This document shows, piece after piece, positions 23,740-31,945 of a stretch of 37,034 nt of DNA. This DNA comes from Methanothrix sp. (GTDB taxonomy: Archaea; Halobacteriota; Methanosarcinia; Methanotrichales; Methanotrichaceae). The stretch spans positions 1-37,034 of the forward strand of contig NZ_JANIHG010000007.1 of assembly GCF_024518575.1 (NCBI RefSeq). The letters run 5' to 3'. Under the pieces are notes generated by a model. That model ran no database searches, was not told the DNA's origin, and saw nothing but the letters and a program-made list of their open reading frames with translations. Each line of letters opens with the position of its first letter. Position 1 is the first letter of the stretch. Position numbers and translations under genes: made by a program.

Positions 23740-24252
23740 TTATCTCTCCTCCTTCTCGTCACTATCTTTTTCAGACAGAATGGCCAGAGCTGATTCCTTC
23801 TTGGCTCGCGGATCGACCAGTCCCAGGATGCGCTTATCAGCATCCTTTCCGTACTTGGCGTAGTCGGAGATCGTGGAGATCTCGCGGAAGAACTTCCCCC
23901 TCTTTATCTGGAAGCCGAAGGGCAGCGCTCGCTCACACGCTGCCTGGATCCCAGGAAGGAACTCCTCACCCTCGAGCTCCACTCTGATCCTGCCGACCTT
24001 GACCCTGAGCTCGAGGATCTCACCACCAACCTCCACGAGGAGGTTGCGATGCTCCTCTATGGGCAGGCCCTTTCCAGGGCCGTATGTCACCGTCCGTGGA
24101 AGGTTCGGGCCCTGGATCATCATCCGGACAATGCCGCCGCTCTTGTAGAGCTCGTTCAGGAGCTTCTGAGTGGTCTCCGGAGACAGAAACCTGCTGGGGA
24201 AGATCTCCACCTGGACTGGCTCCGATTCCGTGTCTGATTTAATAGTGACCAT
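23740..24252 (-). CDS. mcrD: Methyl-coenzyme M reductase operon protein D
   Basis: 170 residues. VEIFPSRFLSPETTQKLLNELY, GGIVRMMIQGPNLPRTVTYGPGKGL and LRVKVGRIRVELEG identify McrD. It is not a subunit of the active enzyme; it associates with Mcr and is thought to assist assembly or cofactor loading. Second gene of the operon, 14 bases after mcrB. The C-terminus is a charged tail (SEKDSDEKEER). Confidence 0.95.
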   Translation of the reverse strand: MVTIKSDTESEPVQVEIFPSRFLSPETTQKLLNELYKSGGIVRMMIQGPNLPRTVTYGPGKGLPIEEHRNLLVEVGGEILELRVKVGRIRVELEGEEFLPGIQAACERALPFGFQIKRGKFFREISTISDYAKYGKDADKRILGLVDPRAKKESALAILSEKDSDEKEER

Positions 24253-24266
24253 GTGTTTCGCCTATC

Positions 24267-25571
24267 TTAGATTGCCTCCGCCACCGATACAATCGGCTCA
24301 CGGAACTCCTTTATCTCTCCATAGATGGCCCCGACAAGGCCGGATGTCATCTCGGGTGTGAACATCTGTGTGCCGGCATCAAGAGCCACAGCAGCCGCGA
24401 CGCAGGGTATGGCCATGCCTCTGGAGTGCCTGGTCACGACGTGGTTGCCGTTGAAGACGCCAGGTCCACCGCCGCCGTAGATCGAGTGGCTGAAGAACGA
24501 GAAGCCGACTGCAGTACCCATCACCCTGCCGAAGTCGCATCCAGGCAGAGCTGTCTCCTTCTCGACGAGATCGTTGTAGTACAGCAGCGTCGAGGATACA
24601 GCCTGGGCGCCCCTCAGAGCACCGCAGTTGACCATCGTGGCAGCCAGAACGCCAGCTGCGTTGTATGCGTTCCACTTGGATACATCGGTGGCCTCATACA
24701 TCACATAGCCGGAGGGGAACTTCTTGCCGGGCTTTATGATCTTGTCCTCAAGCGCCCTCTCGACGACGCTGTGGACGACTGTGCCTATTGTGCCCGTCTT
24801 GCCGTTCTTCTTGACCAGATCATAGACCATGTTATCCGCGTTCAGGCCCTGGTACGCAAGAGCAAGGAGCTGATGCCTCTCGAAGATGCCGATCGCATTG
24901 CCCATCTCGAACTCGCCCATCTGCTCAAGTATTGCGGCGAGGGATGCGGCATTCATCGCGTTCCTCTTTGTGATCGCAGCGATGTGGTTGGCCATGACGT
25001 TCCTGTATGCGAAGCCAAGACCCTCATCGTTCTGGGGGATGTTGAGAACAGATGCGATGTTTCCGCCGTTCATGCCGACTGTCTGCGGGTACTCGCCCCA
25101 GACTGCAGCATGGACCATCGGGGCATCGAAGAGCCCTGCCTTGAAGTGCTGGATGATGGCCTCCACAGTGGCAGCTGCGGCAGCTGTCATTCCAACCACG
25201 AACTCAGAGGCGATCTCCGCCCTGGCCGATGGGATCTGGACGAGGAGCTGCTTGCCTCCGCCGAGGACCTGCACATTTGTATCGTCGCCGGGTGTTACCT
25301 GGAGAAGCGCCTTTATCTTCTCAGCGAGTGGCTTTGCATTTGCGACTATGTCGTAGTTCAGCTCGCGGCCCTTGATCTGCCTTCTGCCGCCAGCGACGCG
25401 TCCTGTCTTAAGAGCATTCTCAATTCCTGCCAGGTTTACTGCGACAGTTCGCCTTGTCAGTTTCGCAAGCTTTTGGATAGCTGCGTTTCTGAGTGGGCTT
25501 ATGGCGCTGAGGTCAACGTCACTCTTTAAAAGAACCCCACGGTCACTATATATGTCTATCTTGTCAGACAC
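24267..25571 (-). CDS. mcrB: Methyl-coenzyme M reductase, beta subunit
   Basis: 434 residues from GTG at 25571, with GGAGG about nine bases upstream. It begins [15 protein letters not shown] and has the active-site loop [21 protein letters not shown], whose aromatic residues line the CoB channel. It is the first gene of the operon. The leader upstream is unusually long and AT-rich, with a short upstream ORF described separately. Confidence 0.98.
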   Translation of the reverse strand: MSDKIDIYSDRGVLLKSDVDLSAISPLRNAAIQKLAKLTRRTVAVNLAGIENALKTGRVAGGRRQIKGRELNYDIVANAKPLAEKIKALLQVTPGDDTNVQVLGGGKQLLVQIPSARAEIASEFVVGMTAAAAATVEAIIQHFKAGLFDAPMVHAAVWGEYPQTVGMNGGNIASVLNIPQNDEGLGFAYRNVMANHIAAITKRNAMNAASLAAILEQMGEFEMGNAIGIFERHQLLALAYQGLNADNMVYDLVKKNGKTGTIGTVVHSVVERALEDKIIKPGKKFPSGYVMYEATDVSKWNAYNAAGVLAATMVNCGALRGAQAVSSTLLYYNDLVEKETALPGCDFGRVMGTAVGFSFFSHSIYGGGGPGVFNGNHVVTRHSRGMAIPCVAAAVALDAGTQMFTPEMTSGLVGAIYGEIKEFREPIVSVAEAI

Positions 25572-25642
25572 GTTCCTTATCCTCCTTTACATTTTAGCAG
25601 AAAGGCGCAATGGAAACCGTACCCTGGAGCGATGATACGACA

Positions 25643-25672
25643 TCAAGCCGTATCCAGGTCCGGCCATATCAT
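25643..25672 (-). CDS. Nine-codon upstream ORF in the mcrB leader (candidate leader peptide)
   Basis: ATG at 25672 with GGGAGGT (25677-25683) four bases upstream encodes MIWPDLDTA and stops at 25643, 71 bases before mcrB. The nearest TATA-like box (CATTTAAGTAG) lies about 36 bases upstream, so a transcript from it would begin just before this ribosome-binding site. It may couple mcr expression to translation; this is an inference from layout only. Confidence 0.35.
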   Translation of the reverse strand: MIWPDLDTA

Positions 25673-25704
25673 TACAACCTCCCGCCGCTAATACAGTCGA
25701 TGCA

Positions 25705-25720
25705 TATCTACTTAAATGTT
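25705..25720 (-). promoter_or_regulatory. Proximal mcr promoter (TATA box)
   Basis: On the minus strand AAACATTTAAGTAGAT gives a BRE/TATA match. It predicts a transcript start near 25690 and a leader of about 120 bases for mcrB. Further upstream TATA-like boxes could give longer leaders. Confidence 0.45.
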
Positions 25721-25813
25721 TTGATCGAGATTCAAAATAAATCATAAATTATTTTAATAAGATTCCCGAGAGAATTTATAAATAACAAAATCTTTTAAAA
25801 AACACCATATATT

Positions 25814-25903
25814 TTAATAACTGATAATGCCAAAAATCATACCACCTGGCAGATCCGCATCGCTGATCGCAGGAGCAAATCCGCACGGTCTTGTTTGAGG
25901 CAT
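25814..25903 (-). CDS. Candidate 29-aa ORF in the mcr upstream region
   Basis: ATG at 25903 to TAA at 25814. The frame coincides with a GC-richer island inside AT-rich DNA. The peptide begins MPQTRPCGFAPAIS and ends in hydrophobic residues (MIFGIISY). A strong AT-rich TATA region lies about 35-55 bases upstream. There is no clear ribosome-binding site, and the same island could instead encode a small RNA. Confidence 0.2.
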   Translation of the reverse strand: MPQTRPCGFAPAISDADLPGGMIFGIISY

Positions 25904-26233
25904 ATTTCTGCGCGACGCCTCAAAGGATGGTTTATTCTTAATTATATTATATAATTAATACTCGATGTGGTCTGCTGACGAGTGCAGAACTTACTTACAA
26001 AGTTACATGATATGATATTTTGCTACATTTATACAGTCATATGGCATAAAATAATGGCGCGTTTTTCTGCCTATAAATTCAAAACATAAAAAGTATATTA
26101 ACTGAAAGTTTAACAATTGAAAAGAGGATGCAAGCCATTCTGCCTCAGCTCCAGATATCACCGTGATCAGATGTTAATAAATGGTAGAATTGAACTTGAT
26201 AACACAGTCTGGAAACAGGACCGTGAGCGCTAT

Positions 26234-27343
26234 TCATACGATCTCCTGAGCCGGACATTCGGAGTTGAAGCCGCTGAAATCACCGGAACGTCTCATCGCC
26301 CTCCATATCTCAGATAGGGGTGCATCCAGAACGTTCCCGTAGACCGTGCGGAGGTAAGGACATCCCCTGACTCCCCCATCCACACCCACATGCAGCCAGC
26401 GTCTGCCTGCCATGCATCCCAGCATCTCGCCCTCGAAGTACGTGCTTGCGAAGACCCTCGGCCCGTCCTGGGATGCGTTGATCTTTCTGTAGAATCGTAT
26501 GATCTTCTCCCTGTCGATACGGGTCAATCGCTCCTCCTCACTCTTTGGCATCGCCTCCCACACAGATAGCTCATGTACTCCCAGCTCTCTGGCAAGCTCG
26601 TAGAGCTCCGGAAGCGTATTGACCCTCTCGGAGTTAACATGAGTTGACATCGTAACCATCAGCCCTGCCTTCAGCCCCATCCTGATGGCGTCCAGAGCCC
26701 TCTCGTGAGCCCCGACGACGCCGCGGATCCCATCATGGGTTCCGGGGTCGGCGCTGTAAACCCCTATGATCAGGTTGTAAAGGCCCGCCTCCCTCAATGC
26801 ATCAGCGATCTCAGGGGTCATCTCAAGCCCCGGGGTGAAGAGATTGACGACAGCCCTCTCTTTATCCACATACCTGACAAGATCGATGATGTCGGGCCTG
26901 AGGAGAGGATCGCCCTCTGTGAACGTGATTATGCACGCACCGAGATCGAGAGCCTGATCTATGACGCTCCTGATCGCCTCCGAGGAGAGCTCGCCCTCTC
27001 CCTCCTGTATAGTGCAGTGCTCACACCTGCACCCGCACCTGCGTGTCACCTCTATGCTTACCGTCTGGGGGACCTCGCGGCCTATCGCTATCCTTGCCTC
27101 ATTTGTGATGAGCCGCCTGAAGGGCCCGCTCGGTATCGGCGGCAGCCAGGTTGATGGTATTATCGCATCGCTCCTGACAAGCGCGGGCTTCTCCTCCGCC
27201 AGCCTCTCGTTTATCTTCTTCAGTACCGGCTGGACCATAAGCGAGAGGGCCCCGTGTGCCTCGATCCTCCGAGCCTCATCGATGAACTCGACCGTAAGGG
27301 CTGCGGTCTTTAGTAGCTGAGTCATTGATGCGTAATAGCCCAC
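26234..27343 (-). CDS. Radical SAM protein with SPASM-like C-terminus
   Basis: 369 residues from GTG at 27343, or 363 from ATG at 27325. A roughly 90-residue N-terminal region precedes the core motif RRCGCRCEHC (Cys103, Cys107, Cys110; an extra Cys105 lies inside). The core continues with IITFTEGDPLLRPD. Near the C-terminus GCMAGRRWLHVGVDGGVRGCPY, then YGNVLDAPLSEIW and NSEC, form a SPASM-type set of cysteines for auxiliary [4Fe-4S] clusters. SPASM enzymes modify peptides or, as in AhbC/AhbD, haem precursors; the substrate here is not evident. It begins five bases after a 45-codon ORF. Confidence 0.85.
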   Translation of the reverse strand: MGYYASMTQLLKTAALTVEFIDEARRIEAHGALSLMVQPVLKKINERLAEEKPALVRSDAIIPSTWLPPIPSGPFRRLITNEARIAIGREVPQTVSIEVTRRCGCRCEHCTIQEGEGELSSEAIRSVIDQALDLGACIITFTEGDPLLRPDIIDLVRYVDKERAVVNLFTPGLEMTPEIADALREAGLYNLIIGVYSADPGTHDGIRGVVGAHERALDAIRMGLKAGLMVTMSTHVNSERVNTLPELYELARELGVHELSVWEAMPKSEEERLTRIDREKIIRFYRKINASQDGPRVFASTYFEGEMLGCMAGRRWLHVGVDGGVRGCPYLRTVYGNVLDAPLSEIWRAMRRSGDFSGFNSECPAQEIV

Positions 27344-27348
27344 GTCAG

Positions 27349-27486
27349 TTATAGCTTTATCGCTCTCCTAACAGAGTTCCCGGCAACTTTCCCAGAAGCC
27401 AATCTATATTTAGAGAGGTGAAGCTGCAGCTTCTCCAGTGCGTGCAGCCCTGCACGCTCATCCTCGACCTCGGCCCATCGAACCAT
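27349..27486 (-). CDS. Small ORF, 45 aa, immediately upstream of the SPASM radical SAM gene
   Basis: ATG at 27486, ribosome-binding site AGGAT seven bases upstream, TATA-like TTACTTATATC about 40 bases upstream, and TAA at 27349 five bases before the radical SAM GTG. The peptide is charged and helical (MVRWAEVEDERAGLHALEKL at the start; KVAGNSVRRAIKL at the end) with no Cys. It could be a substrate peptide, a helper or a regulator of the enzyme. Two perfect palindromes lie inside it (27420-27433, 27440-27457), so an RNA or operator role is also possible. Confidence 0.45.
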   Translation of the reverse strand: MVRWAEVEDERAGLHALEKLQLHLSKYRLASGKVAGNSVRRAIKL

Positions 27487-27587
27487 GATCTATCCTGCCT
27501 GGCCGCAGTGCCACACCAGATAGATATAAGTAAAAGTACCCATGGTTCTTGTGCGTTATCTGTCTCGATCATCAGGATGGTTATGAG

Positions 27588-28340
27588 ATGAGTCTGAATA
27601 AAGGAGATATTATAAAGCTGGAATATACAGGGATCGTGGACGGCAGGGTCTTCACATCCACAAGCGCAGATGTCGCGAGAGAGAACGGGATATACGACGA
27701 GAATGTGGCCTACGGCCCCAGGATCGTGATACTGGGAGCGGGCCAGATAGTTCCCGGGCTCGAGGAGGAGCTCATTGGAAAGGAGCCTGGGCATTCAGGA
27801 TCTGTCGAGCTGCCGCCTGAGAAGGCATACGGCGTTCGCGATCCGAAGAAGATTGAAAGTGTGATGCTCAACAGGTTCAAGGAGGAGAAGCCATATCCGG
27901 GGATGCGCGTCTCCGTCGATGGCAAAATAGGGACAGTTACAAGGATCGTCGGGAGAAAGGCGACGATCGACTTCAACCATCCCTTCGCCGATAAGAGCGT
28001 GAGGTTCGATTACAAGATACTGGAGCGCATAGAGGACAGAGAGGAGAAGCTCAGAGCGATGATCAAGATCTTCAGCGATATCGAGCTCGAATCCAGGATC
28101 ACAGACGACGTGGCTGAGATAATCGTCCCGTGGGAGATCTCCTACTTCAAGGACTGGCTCATGATAAGGCGCTGGCTCGCAGATATGGCCCTCAGGACCC
28201 TGGGGCTGAAGGAGGTCAGGTTCGTCGAGAGGCATACCCCAGAGGACAGGCTCCGTGCTGAGCTGATATCGCCTCCTGAGAAGCAGACGGAGGAGAGCGA
28301 AGGGTCAGGAGAGGGCGGCGAGACCCAGCCAGGAGCATAG
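27588..28340 (+). CDS. FKBP-type peptidyl-prolyl isomerase, long archaeal form
   Basis: 250 residues from ATG at 27588; the upstream in-frame start at 27549 is inside the promoter. MSLNKGDIIKLEYTGIVDGRVF and GAGQIVPGLEEELIGKEPG are the FKBP core, interrupted by a chaperone-like insert (SVELPPEKAYG to IDFNHPFADKSVRFDYKI). A C-terminal extension of about 100 residues and an acidic tail follow, as in the roughly 26-kDa archaeal FKBPs. It accelerates proline isomerisation and acts as a folding helper. It is followed after 26 bases by the tRNA thiolation gene. Confidence 0.9.
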   Translation: MSLNKGDIIKLEYTGIVDGRVFTSTSADVARENGIYDENVAYGPRIVILGAGQIVPGLEEELIGKEPGHSGSVELPPEKAYGVRDPKKIESVMLNRFKEEKPYPGMRVSVDGKIGTVTRIVGRKATIDFNHPFADKSVRFDYKILERIEDREEKLRAMIKIFSDIELESRITDDVAEIIVPWEISYFKDWLMIRRWLADMALRTLGLKEVRFVERHTPEDRLRAELISPPEKQTEESEGSGEGGETQPGA

Positions 28341-28366
28341 AAGTTGCTCCGGCCCGAATACAAACT

Positions 28367-29347
28367 ATGATCCCGTGCAGCAGGTGCAGCAGGCCCTCGG
28401 TGATACACCAGCGCTACTCAGGCCTCAATCTCTGCGCTGAGCACTTCGAAGAGGACATAGAGAGAAAGATCCGTGAGACGCTCAGAGCCTACCGCATATT
28501 CTCCAGAGGAGGCAGGGTGGCCGTCGCCCTCAGCGGAGGGAAGGACAGCTCTGTGCTGCTCTACACGCTGAAGAGGATATTCTCTCACCGCAAAGATATC
28601 GAGCTCGTCGCACTGATGGTAGATGAGGGCATAAGCGGCTACAGGGAGGGGACTCTCCAAACTGCCTCTGCGCTCGCGGATCGCCTCGAGGTGCCCCACA
28701 TCACCCTCAGCTTCAGAGAGGAGTTCGGCATAACCACTGATGAGATCGCAAGAGAGGATCTCAGCCAGGCTCCATGCACATACTGCGGCGTCATGAGAAA
28801 GCACCTGCTGAACAAAACTGCCAGGGAGCTCAACGCTGTCGCGCTTGCCACAGGACACAACCTCGATGACGAAGCCCAGACTATCCTTCTGAACTACCTG
28901 AGGGGCGATGTCGAGAGGCTCTTCAGGCTTGTGCCGAAGAGCCCCAGGGAGGGGATGGTCTACAGGATAAAGCCCCTCAGGAGGATTCCGGAGCGGGAGG
29001 TCGCGACCTACGCGATGCTTCACGGTATATTCCCCCGCGCTCACAAATCCTGCCCGAACGTCCCCAGAGCGATGCGTCTTGAGGTCAAGAACATGTTGAA
29101 CGAGTTTGAGGCGGGACATCCTGGCACGAAGTACTCGGTCCTGAGGGGATTCGACAGGATCCGCGAGCTTGCGCCCGATGCTCATGTTGAGCTCCAGCGG
29201 TGCAAGAGGTGCGGCGAGCCTGCTGGGAGCAGTATGTGCAAGACATGCCAGCTGCTCGAGGGATTCAGAGCAAAGCCTTTAAGTCATAAAAGCAAGAACT
29301 CATGCCCCGATATTCGCCTCGGTAGCTCAGCTGGTCAGAGCGAGTGA
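28367..29347 (+). CDS. ncsA: tRNA 2-thiouridine synthesis protein, TtuA/Ncs6 family
   Basis: 326 residues. N-terminal zinc site Cys4, Cys7, Cys23, His26; PP-loop SGGKDSS (56-62) that adenylates the tRNA base; [4Fe-4S] ligands Cys137, Cys140 and Cys229; and a second zinc site Cys279, Cys282, Cys291, Cys294. All are complete. The enzyme thiolates a tRNA uridine (U34 or U54 in relatives). The frame continues about 30 residues beyond the last zinc ligand and its final 32 bases lie inside the tRNA-Thr gene, so the C-terminal 10 residues are encoded by tRNA sequence. Confidence 0.9.
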   Translation: MIPCSRCSRPSVIHQRYSGLNLCAEHFEEDIERKIRETLRAYRIFSRGGRVAVALSGGKDSSVLLYTLKRIFSHRKDIELVALMVDEGISGYREGTLQTASALADRLEVPHITLSFREEFGITTDEIAREDLSQAPCTYCGVMRKHLLNKTARELNAVALATGHNLDDEAQTILLNYLRGDVERLFRLVPKSPREGMVYRIKPLRRIPEREVATYAMLHGIFPRAHKSCPNVPRAMRLEVKNMLNEFEAGHPGTKYSVLRGFDRIRELAPDAHVELQRCKRCGEPAGSSMCKTCQLLEGFRAKPLSHKSKNSCPDIRLGSSAGQSE

Positions 29348-29389
29348 CTTGTAATCACTAGGCCGCGTGTTCGAATCACGCCCGGGGCT
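29316..29389 (+). tRNA. tRNA-Thr (anticodon UGU)
   Basis: All arms fold: acceptor GCCTCGG with CCGGGGC (one T-G pair), D stem GCTC/GAGC, anticodon stem AGTGA/TCACT with loop CTTGTAA (anticodon TGT, 29350-29352), and T arm GCGTG-TTCGAAT-CACGC. The discriminator base is T, as is common for archaeal tRNA-Thr. No CCA is encoded and no intron is seen. A TATA-like TTTAAGTCATAAAA at about 29278-29291 lies inside the upstream coding region. Confidence 0.97.
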
Positions 29390-29407
29390 TCTCCTGTGGG
29401 GGTTATA

Positions 29408-29785
29408 ATGCAGAGATTGATGGCGCTGGTGCTTGTGGCCTCACTTATGCTCTCACCTGCCCTCTCAATACCTAAGGTTGTTGAGAAGGATATATCGAAG
29501 AGCGAACTCGAGGAGCTCGAGGAGCTCTTCTCCGGCAGGAAGGTAAATCAGACCACATCACAGGCCCCGCCCGCCGGAGAGACATCAGAGTATTCAGGCT
29601 ACGTCTCGACAGACCGCACATCAATCAACATGATCTACAGCCCACCTTACATCGGCGATCTTGTTAACAACACGCTGTTCTCGGAGCTATCAATGCTCAT
29701 GAACTTGAGCATCTCGCCTCCCTATATCTCGCTCAACCTGACAGCGCCCAGGACAGTTTACAAAATACGCCACGTGATAAGCTGA
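29408..29785 (+). CDS. Small exported glycine-poor protein, 125 aa
   Basis: ATG at 29408 preceded by GTGGGGGTT; the frame can start at 29396. Signal peptide MQRLMALVLVASLMLSPALS, then an acidic helix (KSELEELEELF), a Pro/Thr/Ser-rich linker and a C-terminal half with repeated SPPYI segments (residues about 77 and 102). Four N-glycosylation sequons are visible (NQT, NNT, NLS, NLT). No known domain is recognised. It is 18 bases after the tRNA gene and may share its transcript. Confidence 0.6.
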   Translation: MQRLMALVLVASLMLSPALSIPKVVEKDISKSELEELEELFSGRKVNQTTSQAPPAGETSEYSGYVSTDRTSINMIYSPPYIGDLVNNTLFSELSMLMNLSISPPYISLNLTAPRTVYKIRHVIS

Positions 29786-29854
29786 GCCGCTGTTGGCCAA
29801 TTGTCGGACTGCGAAATACTGGCCTCAACCATTGCGATACTGACGGCGGATGTC

Positions 29855-31111
29855 TCAAGCTTGTATGACATACCAGAAAAGCATCAGGATCCCGGATGCC
29901 ATCATCGGGACGAAGACCTTTGCCATCTCCATCCCAAACTCCCGGCTGCCCATGACGAACGCAATCGATAGCTTGAGCGCTGTGTTCGTTATCACTGCGA
30001 GCATTATGGCGATGACCGCGGTCTTGCTGCTGATGCTCCCTGCTGCAAGCGTCGCCATTGCAAGTACAACAGCGTCGACATCTGCCAGCCCGGAGATCAC
30101 GCCTGCTGCGTAGCTTCCGGTCTCCCCCAGGGAGATGGATGCGAGCTTTGTGACAAACAGTATAAAGGCGAACAGCGCGCCGAACTTCAGCGCGGGAATC
30201 AATCTGAACGGGTCCTTGTGCGCCACAGCGCTCTCGAGCGGTGCAGCATTCTTTCTGAGAACATATGCCAGAACCACGCCGACTCCCGCCATTGCTGCGA
30301 GCTGGATCGATAGAGGCACGAGCAGCTCCATGTTGACAAGCAACACTATCAGAAATACTCGCGGATACATCGTGCAGGCTGCCAGGGTTGTGGCGAAGAC
30401 AGCAGATGCCAGCGACTGGCTTCTCTCCCTCACCTCAGATGCCATGCTCATCGTGACCGCGGTGCTGGAGACTATACCCCCAAGGATTCCTGTGAGCGTG
30501 ATCCCCCGATCATCTCCAAGCACTCTTATCAGAATGTAGCCCACATAGCTTATCAGACTCACAAGAACTACCATCATCCATATCCTTCTCGGATTCAGGA
30601 CCTCGAGGGGATCCAGCGCCCGGTCTGGAAGGAGTGGCAGTATCACCAGCGCCACAAGCCCCATCTTGAGCGTGTCGAGCAGCTCTGTATCGCTGATCGC
30701 CTCGACGTATCTGTGGGCTGTCTTCCTGGTGGCCAGCGTCCAGGTGACGAGAACCGAGAGGGCGACCGCCAGAAGCATGCTCTCCTCGAAGCAGCAGAGC
30801 GCTCCAAGGAGAAATGTGATCGCAGCAGCGATAGCGGAGGTGAAATCGAGCCATCCTACGATCCTGGAAGCTGTGGCATACCCTATCCCCACAAGTATGA
30901 GAAAGCCGGCATATGCAGCCACGATAAACAGATCGCCGAAGATCTCTGAGAGACGGGCGGCAAGAGCGCCCAGAAGCGCTATGAGCACGAAAGTGCGGAG
31001 GCCGGCAACACCCCTGGTTTTGTCCTCTATGATTCTCCTCTGGCGCTCGATTCCTATCAGCGCTCCGATGATCATGGCCATTACGAAGGGGTAGAGGTCT
31101 GCGAACTCCAT
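29855..31111 (-). CDS. MgtC/DUF4010-type membrane protein
   Basis: 418 residues from ATG at 31111, preceded by GGAAT; the frame extends to 31183. The N-terminal part has the MgtC signature GALIGIERQRR and GVAGLRTFVLIALLGAL; the C-terminal part (from about residue 185) matches the DUF4010 region, with GLADVDAVVLAMATLAAGSISSKTAVIAIM. About 11-12 hydrophobic helices are predicted. The substrate is not known. It is divergent from the PHP gene. Confidence 0.82.
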   Translation of the reverse strand: MEFADLYPFVMAMIIGALIGIERQRRIIEDKTRGVAGLRTFVLIALLGALAARLSEIFGDLFIVAAYAGFLILVGIGYATASRIVGWLDFTSAIAAAITFLLGALCCFEESMLLAVALSVLVTWTLATRKTAHRYVEAISDTELLDTLKMGLVALVILPLLPDRALDPLEVLNPRRIWMMVVLVSLISYVGYILIRVLGDDRGITLTGILGGIVSSTAVTMSMASEVRERSQSLASAVFATTLAACTMYPRVFLIVLLVNMELLVPLSIQLAAMAGVGVVLAYVLRKNAAPLESAVAHKDPFRLIPALKFGALFAFILFVTKLASISLGETGSYAAGVISGLADVDAVVLAMATLAAGSISSKTAVIAIMLAVITNTALKLSIAFVMGSREFGMEMAKVFVPMMASGILMLFWYVIQA

Positions 31112-31273
31112 CGGATTCCAGGCCACGACTTGAGGCGTTATACAATTTCCGGTCTGATCCGCGATCACTGCATGAAGAAGCATGTGCTTCCTGCATCCCT
31201 GTGCTGCTTATGTCGAATGATCCCGGCGGATCCTCTCGCAACCATTATTACCCCATGTGTCAGAACGCACAGC

Positions 31274-31933
31274 ATGATAGACCTCCATACGCACACGGTT
31301 TTCAGCGATGGTGAGCTCATTCCAGCCGAGCTTCTGAGACGCGCCGAGGCGATCGGGTACAAGGCCATAGCGATAACCGATCACGTCGACTTCACGAACG
31401 TTGAGCATATCGTCGGAAGCATGCTTAAAGTAAAGGAGATGGAGGATGCTTACTCTCTGAAGGTGATTACCGGGGTCGAGATAACCCACGTCCCGCCGGG
31501 AAAGATAGAGCGGCTTGTGCTCCTCTCGAGAGCCCTGGGCGCGGAGATCGTGGTGGTACATGGCGAAACCCCGGTCGAGCCGGTTGCGCCGGGAACCAAC
31601 AGAGCTGCTATAGAGGCTTGCGTCGATCTGCTCGCGCACCCCGGTTTCCTCACCCTGGAAGATGCCGAGCTTGCCCGGGAGAACGATGTTGTGCTGGAGA
31701 TAACATCGAGGCTGGGGCACAACATCACAAACGGACATGTTGTTCGCGTTGCAAAGAAAGCAGGCGCAAAGATGGCTGTGAACACTGACACACATGCTCC
31801 CGAAGACCTGATCACATCAAAAAGAGCGGTGGAGATAGCGATCGGCGCCGGGCTGACACCTGAGGAGGCTGTGAAACTACTGAGAGATCATCCGCTGGCC
31901 TCACAGCTGGGCCTCGAGCGCTCCGGCATCTGA
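31274..31933 (+). CDS. PHP-domain metal-dependent phosphoesterase
   Basis: 219 residues from ATG at 31274; the family starts MIDLHTHTVFSDGE, so the 48 residues added by the frame from 31130 are spurious. Metal ligands are spread as usual: HTHT, ITDHVDF, VVHGETPV, AHPG and NTDTHAP. The family includes histidinol phosphatase, polymerase-type exonucleases and small phosphoesterases; which of these applies cannot be told. Transcript start may be close to the ATG because no ribosome-binding site is visible. Confidence 0.87.
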   Translation: MIDLHTHTVFSDGELIPAELLRRAEAIGYKAIAITDHVDFTNVEHIVGSMLKVKEMEDAYSLKVITGVEITHVPPGKIERLVLLSRALGAEIVVVHGETPVEPVAPGTNRAAIEACVDLLAHPGFLTLEDAELARENDVVLEITSRLGHNITNGHVVRVAKKAGAKMAVNTDTHAPEDLITSKRAVEIAIGAGLTPEEAVKLLRDHPLASQLGLERSGI

Positions 31934-31945
31934 TGTGTTCCATGC

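Larger units (their letters stand above)
25572..26233. other. 662-base AT-rich region upstream of the mcr operon
   Basis: Holds several TATA-like boxes on the minus strand (CATTTAAGTAG at about 25708-25718, TTATTTATAAATTC at about 25776-25789), the mini-ORF and 29-codon ORF below, a hairpin (TTTGAGGC/GCCTCAAA, 25894-25901 and 25917-25924) and a 21-bp AT palindrome (25938-25958). A GC-richer island at about 25825-25930 stands out. The rest, up to the radical SAM stop, shows no gene; the short plus-strand frame near 26117 lacks support. Confidence 0.6.

Noticed and set aside
24426-25529. 367-codon plus-strand frame opposite mcrB
   Set aside because: Antisense shadow; mcrB is unmistakable.
26117-26317. 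66-codon plus-strand frame upstream of mcr
   Set aside because: Runs into the opposite-strand radical SAM gene and has no supported start or sequence resemblance.
28367-29347. Possible frameshift at the end of the tRNA thiolation gene
   Set aside because: The frame continues cleanly past the last zinc site into the tRNA; I see no better stop, so a true overlap is simpler than a sequencing error.
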